This document shows, one piece after another, positions 28,153 to 31,937 of a stretch of DNA of 31,937 bases. The translations under genes were made by a program, and so were the position numbers. Location: positions 1 through 31,937 of the IMG/VR virus record IMGVR_UViG_3300048837_000847. The stretch is one strand, 5' to 3'. The notes beneath the pieces were generated by a model. The model was not told the DNA's origin, searched no databases, and saw nothing but the letters and a program-made list of their open reading frames with translations. Numbering within the stretch: the first letter of the stretch is position 1; each line of letters opens with the position of its first letter. The stretch comes from a virus.

Positions 28153-29577
28153 TTATATCTTTGCGTGCGTCCAAACGGCCCGCATCGCGTACAGCACGGC
28201 GTCCATGATGTCCGGGTGGTACTGCCGATCATCGATCACGCGCACGACTTCGCCGGTGTCGGCGTCCTTAGTCCATACGATGGCCTCGCACTCTTGGGCG
28301 AAAGCTCCATCAGCCGGAACCATCAGCCGGCCGGCCTTGACCTCATCCTGTAGCATCTCGATGGCCGCGGCCTTGTCGCGCTTGTACGCCGCCGTTACCG
28401 GGAGCTTGTGCGTCGCCCGGAGGTCGTAGACCATTTTAGCCCCGCCGCCGCCCGTGTCCGAGTAGATCAAAACTTTGTGGTCGGTCATGCCTAGCGCCTG
28501 CGCCCTGCTCTCTGCCCATGCCAGCCCAGCGCCGATAGCTTTCGCCAGGTCGGTCAAACCCGTGCGCCTGGCCTTGTACTCGTAAACGATCCAGCGCCGG
28601 CTTGCGCCCTCGGGGATAGCTAGGTCGGGCCGGTGCGCCATGCGGGCCGCCTCGATGGGGTCGCGCGGCATCGGCCGCGGGTCTTTGATGCTCGGGACAT
28701 AAGCTATGATCACAAAGCCATCGGCGTCCTCGAAGCCAAGATCGAGGCCAGCCACGAAACGCACGTTTTCGGGCCCGACCTCGCGCACCCATGCGTCAAA
28801 CTCGGAGCCGACGAAAAGCGAGCCAGGCGGCAGCGGGAACACGAGGAGCCCGTCGTCGTCGGCGTACTCGCCCAGGTAGAAGCGCCGCCGCATCGAGTCC
28901 GGGGCGTGGGCCAGGGCCTGCAGGTAGTGCTGGTCGATGTTGTCCAGGTTTCCGCCCGGGTTCAGCTGGGTATAAGCGTACTCGTCCGGGGCCGGAAGTG
29001 GCCGGCGGTCGCCGGGCTTGCTATGCACGGGGTCGATCTTTTCCACGAACTCGCGGAACGTCCAATGGGCTTTCGTGGTCGGGTTCAGGTCGATGAACTC
29101 GCGGGCGGTGCATCCGGGGACGCGCTGCGCTAGACGGGTGCGCACCTTCCAGTGTGTCAGGTAGGGTATCTGCGACGCCTCGTTGGCGTAGATCGTCGCG
29201 TACTCCTTGCCGAGCACGCTATCCTCGCTTCGCGCGTCGTCGACGCCAGCAACCCATATCTCGCTACCGTTGGGGAACTCTAAGACGTGGCGCGTTTCGT
29301 TTGATCGCAGCACCTTACGAAGCCCGGGGAATAGGTCGAGCACGCGCGGGAGCGTTTCTAGCCAGATTGATTGAATCGCGTCCTTAAGCCGGAGCCGGTA
29401 GATCAAATGCCGGGAGCCAGGGAAGCGCAGCGCGCGGAGCACGATGACGAGCACGATCAGGAAGGTTTTACCCGACCGGCTGCCCCCGTACAAAAGCGTA
29501 TGGCGCCTGCCTTGCTTGACAAGCGCCATTGCCCGCTCTTGGTCAGCGGTGAGCTTAACCCGGCTTTCTATGACCAT
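28153..29577 (-). CDS. Terminase large subunit
   Basis: A 474-residue packaging ATPase/nuclease. The start at 29577 (MVIESRVKLTADQ) overlaps the preceding TGA as TGATG; the longer frame is a shadow of the zinc-ribbon gene. Walker A is GGSRSGKT at residues 31-38, with the motif LGKEYATIYANEAS as Walker B and its catalytic Glu. The C-terminal RNase H-like nuclease has VAGLDLGFEDADG, VLIYSDTGGGGAK and YHPDIMDAVLYAMR, giving acidic metal ligands. It acts with the small subunit encoded upstream and with the portal to fill capsids. The length is normal for the family. Confidence 0.95.
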   Translation of the reverse strand: MVIESRVKLTADQERAMALVKQGRRHTLLYGGSRSGKTFLIVLVIVLRALRFPGSRHLIYRLRLKDAIQSIWLETLPRVLDLFPGLRKVLRSNETRHVLEFPNGSEIWVAGVDDARSEDSVLGKEYATIYANEASQIPYLTHWKVRTRLAQRVPGCTAREFIDLNPTTKAHWTFREFVEKIDPVHSKPGDRRPLPAPDEYAYTQLNPGGNLDNIDQHYLQALAHAPDSMRRRFYLGEYADDDGLLVFPLPPGSLFVGSEFDAWVREVGPENVRFVAGLDLGFEDADGFVIIAYVPSIKDPRPMPRDPIEAARMAHRPDLAIPEGASRRWIVYEYKARRTGLTDLAKAIGAGLAWAESRAQALGMTDHKVLIYSDTGGGGAKMVYDLRATHKLPVTAAYKRDKAAAIEMLQDEVKAGRLMVPADGAFAQECEAIVWTKDADTGEVVRVIDDRQYHPDIMDAVLYAMRAVWTHAKI

Positions 29578-29843
29578 CAGTCGCCGTTGTAGCCTTCGCC
29601 ACTCGGGCCGCCGGCAAGCTGCCAGCTCTTGCGCGCGTCGTCCTCGGTGTAGAAGACCTGGGAGTCCCAGAAGCCGCACGCCGGGCAAGCGCAACGCCAA
29701 AGGCCGTGACTATCCGCGAACGCGCGGGCCTTGTCCTCGCCGCACTTGGGGCACGCCTTCAGCTTCTCGGCCTTGCTGATCGGCATCTCGTCTACCACGG
29801 CCACCTCATCGGCGGCGAGCTCTTCCTTGCGGGGTCGTCCCAT
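29577..29843 (-). CDS. Zinc-ribbon protein, Lar-like
   Basis: An 88-residue protein. After an N-terminal basic then acidic stretch (GRPRKEELAADEVAVVDEMP), residues 30-80 have CPKCGEDKARAF, WRCACPACGFW and EDDARKSWQLA. That is the layout of Lar-type zinc ribbons, with paired CxxC motifs, an aromatic after the second pair and an alanine-tryptophan helix. Lar relieves type I restriction in Rac prophage, but the family is broad, so this function is only possible. It sits next to the large terminase, with which it overlaps by TGATG. Confidence 0.7.
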   Translation of the reverse strand: MGRPRKEELAADEVAVVDEMPISKAEKLKACPKCGEDKARAFADSHGLWRCACPACGFWDSQVFYTEDDARKSWQLAGGPSGEGYNGD

Positions 29844-29845
29844 GT

Positions 29846-30247
29846 CTAGCCTCTTTTCTCGGGCACGGCCGCCGTGGCGGCTATCGGTGCCAGCTTCTGC
29901 ACCATACGGTGCGATCTTTGGTAGTAGTCGTAAACCTTGCCATCCGCGTCCTTGCGAACAACGATAGCGCCTAGCTTGACCATCGCGGCCCGGAGGTACT
30001 CTAAGCCGTCGATCTCATAATCGACCGTATCGGCGAACTCGAAGCTGCCGCCGGCGCCGGGTACTTTGAAGTACGCCCAGGTCTTGCGGCCGTAGGTCTT
30101 GTCCATCGCGCGGCCGATCTCGTCCGGGGCGGAGCCGCCGAGGAAAAGGCCCTCAACGTACTCGGCTTGGGCCTGGTCTAGCTCTAGGCGCTTGGGCTGG
30201 CGGATGGCGCCCCACCAAAAGCGAAGCGCGGCGAGGAACTTAGCCAC
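29846..30247 (-). CDS. Hypothetical protein of the packaging region
   Basis: A 133-residue soluble protein with no membrane segment or known motif. The N-terminus FLAALRFWWGAIRQPKRLEL is aromatic and basic. The centre (AQAEYVEGLFLGGSAPDEIG, RAMDKTYGRKTWAYFKVPGA) and the beta-like KVYDYYQRSHRMVQKLAPIA follow. It overlaps its upstream membrane neighbour by 8 bases. Place in the cluster suggests a packaging or head accessory function. I do not recognise a family. Confidence 0.65.
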   Translation of the reverse strand: MAKFLAALRFWWGAIRQPKRLELDQAQAEYVEGLFLGGSAPDEIGRAMDKTYGRKTWAYFKVPGAGGSFEFADTVDYEIDGLEYLRAAMVKLGAIVVRKDADGKVYDYYQRSHRMVQKLAPIAATAAVPEKRG

Positions 30248-30599
30248 GCACCGCCTCCTTGGCGACCTCGTGCATAGATTCCACGGCTTTTCTATGCATC
30301 TCGTCCTTCTCGGCCATATGTTTCTTGTACGCCTCGGCCAGCACGGCCTCGAAGCGCTGCATATCAGGCGACGCCGGAGTCAAGTCCATAGGGTAGTCAG
30401 CGATCTTCCGCCGCTGGCCGCTGGGCATGACGTAGTAGGTCTTACCGCCCTGGATGATGAGGTCGCCGCCCGCGTGGGTCTTGATGCCGTCCGGGGCCTT
30501 GGCCTCGGCTTTGCGAGCCGCCGCGAAGCGGGCGAAGCTGACGACAAGGTAAAGTAGGGCGATGCCGCATATCGCGGCTAGGGTGATACCGTATGCCAT
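30240..30599 (-). CDS. Small membrane-anchored hypothetical protein
   Basis: A 119-residue protein. I chose the ATG at 30599 because AAGGAG lies six bases upstream; the longer reading overlaps the terminase small subunit. One N-terminal membrane segment (YGITLAAICGIALLYLVVSF) is followed by a basic stretch and a soluble domain with DLIIQGGKTYYVMPSGQRRK and a charged helical C-terminus. The topology would place the domain in the cytoplasm. It sits between the terminase subunits, which is unusual for a membrane protein; role unknown. Confidence 0.66.
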   Translation of the reverse strand: MAYGITLAAICGIALLYLVVSFARFAAARKAEAKAPDGIKTHAGGDLIIQGGKTYYVMPSGQRRKIADYPMDLTPASPDMQRFEAVLAEAYKKHMAEKDEMHRKAVESMHEVAKEAVRG

Positions 30600-30600
30600 C

Positions 30601-31044
30601 TCAAACTCCTTCAGGGTCAAAACTGTGCTTGATTTCAACGGTCGAGTCTACCTCGACCTCTTGTTTGTCGCGCCACCGGTCGGGCCGCCGGTTCTTCAGC
30701 CAGAATATCATACTAGTCGGATTAGGCGGCAGGCGCTCCTCGTACTCGACCAGTTCGATATGGGATACGCCGTCGCCGTCCTTGACTTCCATGGGCTTCA
30801 CGACGCGGTGCTTGAGGCCGGTCGCCATCTTGAACAAGGCGGCCTCGACGTGGTCGTTTGCTTCGTCCCGGGCGGCTTTTCTTGCGTAGGAGAACTGCTC
30901 CGAATCGCGCGCCCATTGGTAAATCGTATCCCTGCAAACGCCGAGTTTGTCGGCTATCTCCTGCTCGGTAGCGCCTTGGCGAGCAAGCTCGACGTACTGC
31001 TCGATCATCGCGGGGGATAGTTTTGTCGGCCGTCCTTGCGCCAT
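30601..31044 (-). CDS. Terminase small subunit
   Basis: A 147-residue DNA-recognition subunit of the packaging terminase. The N-terminal domain GRPTKLSPAMIEQYVELARQ, GATEQEIADKLGVCRDTIYQ, WARD is a helix-turn-helix of the type found in small terminases, expected to bind the pac or cos site. The middle is an oligomerisation helix (ARDEANDHVEAALFKMATGL). The C-terminus with PTSMIFWLKNRRPDRWRDKQ is the hallmark tail of this family. GAGGAGG precedes the ATG. Confidence 0.92.
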   Translation of the reverse strand: MAQGRPTKLSPAMIEQYVELARQGATEQEIADKLGVCRDTIYQWARDSEQFSYARKAARDEANDHVEAALFKMATGLKHRVVKPMEVKDGDGVSHIELVEYEERLPPNPTSMIFWLKNRRPDRWRDKQEVEVDSTVEIKHSFDPEGV

Positions 31045-31061
31045 TGTCGCCTCCTCTGGAT

Positions 31062-31090
31062 ATATTACAACAAACGGCGGGCTATAGCAA
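31062..31090 (-). promoter_or_regulatory. Putative packaging-operon promoter
   Basis: Minus strand TTGCTA (31090-31085), 17 bp, TAATAT (31067-31062), straddling the end of the methyltransferase gene. The expected start is about 10 bases before the small terminase gene's GAGGAGG. The -35 matches consensus at four of six bases, so activity is likely but modest. Confidence 0.5.
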
Positions 31091-31897
31091 GCCCTCTAGC
31101 GCTGCTTGCTTGTGTTGTCGCTTTGCCGGCTTTTCGTAATCGCAAAACAGGCTAGGCTGAACGCCAGAGCCTAGCACCTTCTCGACGGCCTCGCGGTAAA
31201 ATGGCTTTTCGACTTCAAAGCCGTAAGCCCTGCGACCCAGGTTGCGAGCCGCCACAAGCGCCGAGCCGCTGCCGGCTACCGGGTCAATAACCACGTCGCC
31301 CTCGTCGGTAAATATCTCGATCAACCGCTCAAGCAAAGGGACGGGCTTTTGTGTCGGATGAACCTTCGGGACGGTGTCTCCATTGGGCCAGTCAAAGCAG
31401 TTATAAACCATGTTGCCGTTGTTCCTGAACTTGGGCAGCTTGTCGCGGTAGAAAACCAGGCCATACTCACAATTGCCGACAATACGCATATTGGCCTTAA
31501 GCACCTGGGCGCTAAAGTTTTTACGAAATACCAGGTTGATGTAGTTGTTTAGCCCGTGGCGCTTCGCTTCTTCGATCAGCTCGTATTGCTGCTCGAAAGC
31601 GCAGAATACTACCATGGCGGGGGCGTCGCCGCGCTCTTTGGGCTCTGGCTTCATCATCCGCGAGCAGAAATGCAGGAATTCGGGTATCTTGAAACGTTCA
31701 TCGGTTTTGAAGAATGTGGAATTGGCAAGGTCGCTTTCGCCATTGGCATTGTCGCCGCCGACGTACCATGATGGGTTAGAGCCGTAGGCGTCTTTGCCGA
31801 TGTTGTACGGTATATCCGCAATGACTAGCTGCGCCTTGGGTATACCATATACCTTGTAGTTCTGGAAATGGTCGTTAAATAGCTTGGCTTCGCTCAT
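31082..31897 (-). CDS. DNA methyltransferase (beta-class amino-methyltransferase)
   Basis: A 271-residue S-adenosylmethionine-dependent N6-adenine or N4-cytosine DNA methyltransferase. The catalytic motif IV is VIADIPYN (residues 25-32), a DIPY variant of DPPY, at the N-terminus. HPTQKP (180-185) precedes the AdoMet-binding motif I, DPVAGSGS (205-212). This order (IV, target region, I) defines the beta class. The likely purpose is to protect phage DNA from host restriction or to regulate transcription. No restriction enzyme gene is adjacent. Its ATG overlaps the helicase TGA across the assembly join. The target sequence cannot be told. Confidence 0.93.
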   Translation of the reverse strand: MSEAKLFNDHFQNYKVYGIPKAQLVIADIPYNIGKDAYGSNPSWYVGGDNANGESDLANSTFFKTDERFKIPEFLHFCSRMMKPEPKERGDAPAMVVFCAFEQQYELIEEAKRHGLNNYINLVFRKNFSAQVLKANMRIVGNCEYGLVFYRDKLPKFRNNGNMVYNCFDWPNGDTVPKVHPTQKPVPLLERLIEIFTDEGDVVIDPVAGSGSALVAARNLGRRAYGFEVEKPFYREAVEKVLGSGVQPSLFCDYEKPAKRQHKQAALEGLL

Positions 31898-31937
31898 CTT
31901 TTCAACTCCTCAAACGTCACATATTCGCGGAAGAACT
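31894..31937 (-). CDS. C-terminal end of the DnaB-like helicase gene
   Basis: The last codons of the helicase that begins at 1226. Bases 31937-31916 repeat the left end, and bases 31915-31894 encode the final residues (FEELKR) and TGA. The TGA overlaps the methyltransferase ATG. Listed separately because the gene is split by the linear presentation. Confidence 0.92.
   Translation of the reverse strand, partial: FFREYVTFEELKR
31916..31937. repeat. Terminal direct repeat, right copy
   Basis: Exact copy of bases 1-22. Removing one copy gives a 31,915-bp circle with an uninterrupted helicase gene. Confidence 0.9.

Noticed and set aside
1-31937. CRISPR array, insertion sequence or integrase/attachment site
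   Set aside because: No regularly spaced direct repeats, transposase or tyrosine/serine recombinase signatures were found on either strand.

Overview
The window is a complete or near-complete genome of a small tailed bacteriophage, most likely with a short-tailed (podovirus-type) virion. The first 22 bases are repeated exactly as the last 22. A replicative helicase gene runs off base 1 on the minus strand and resumes in the same frame at the right end, giving an unbroken 416-codon gene. The natural reading is a circular or circularly permuted molecule of 31,915 bp. The sequence is GC-rich, genes overlap by ATGA or TAATG junctions, Shine-Dalgarno sites are common, and several promoters look like bacterial sigma70 promoters. 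The predicted Rz/Rz1 spanin pair, with a lipoprotein, implies a host with an outer membrane. I see no integrase, repressor or DNA polymerase.

Layout. (1) 4416 down to 1 and on around the join (minus): early and replication genes, namely three small genes including an SSB-like protein, then a BRO-N protein behind a long structured leader, a replisome organizer, two zinc-binding proteins, YopX, DnaB-type helicase and a DNA methyltransferase. (2) 4549-6709 (plus): an accessory operon headed by a DUF7666-like protein with a long Ala/Trp tetrapeptide repeat, divergent from region 1. (3) 9427-6785 (minus): lysis genes (membrane protein, papain-like endolysin candidate, holin, overlapping Rz/Rz1) followed by DUF3310, a metallophosphoesterase and a Myb/SANT-like protein. 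(4) 9494-10150: about 650 bp without a protein gene, holding structured RNA and a group of abnormal tRNA genes. (5) 10151-12557 (plus): ribbon-helix-helix protein, VRR-NUC nuclease, small membrane proteins, and a RecT/YqaJ-type annealase-exonuclease pair. (6) 31044 down to 12675 (minus): packaging and virion genes in order, namely small terminase, large terminase, portal, scaffold, capsid, adaptor, tail nozzle-like protein, an S74 chaperone protein, ejection-type proteins, fibre-like proteins and a lipoprotein.

The most unusual item is at 9803-9877: a tRNA-Trp(CCA) whose two halves are in reverse order. The anticodon loop, T-arm and 3' acceptor strand come first, then a 3-base linker, then the 5' acceptor strand, D-arm and 5' half of the anticodon stem. 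All stems close when the halves are joined. Nearby lie a canonical-order tRNA with a 35-nt insert at the same position of the anticodon arm, and a tRNA-like fold with no anticodon arm. Other points of interest are a promoter that would give a leaderless late mRNA, a long leader with interleaved inverted repeats and a terminator-like hairpin directly before the BRO-N gene, and a 12-bp repeat tract open in several frames.
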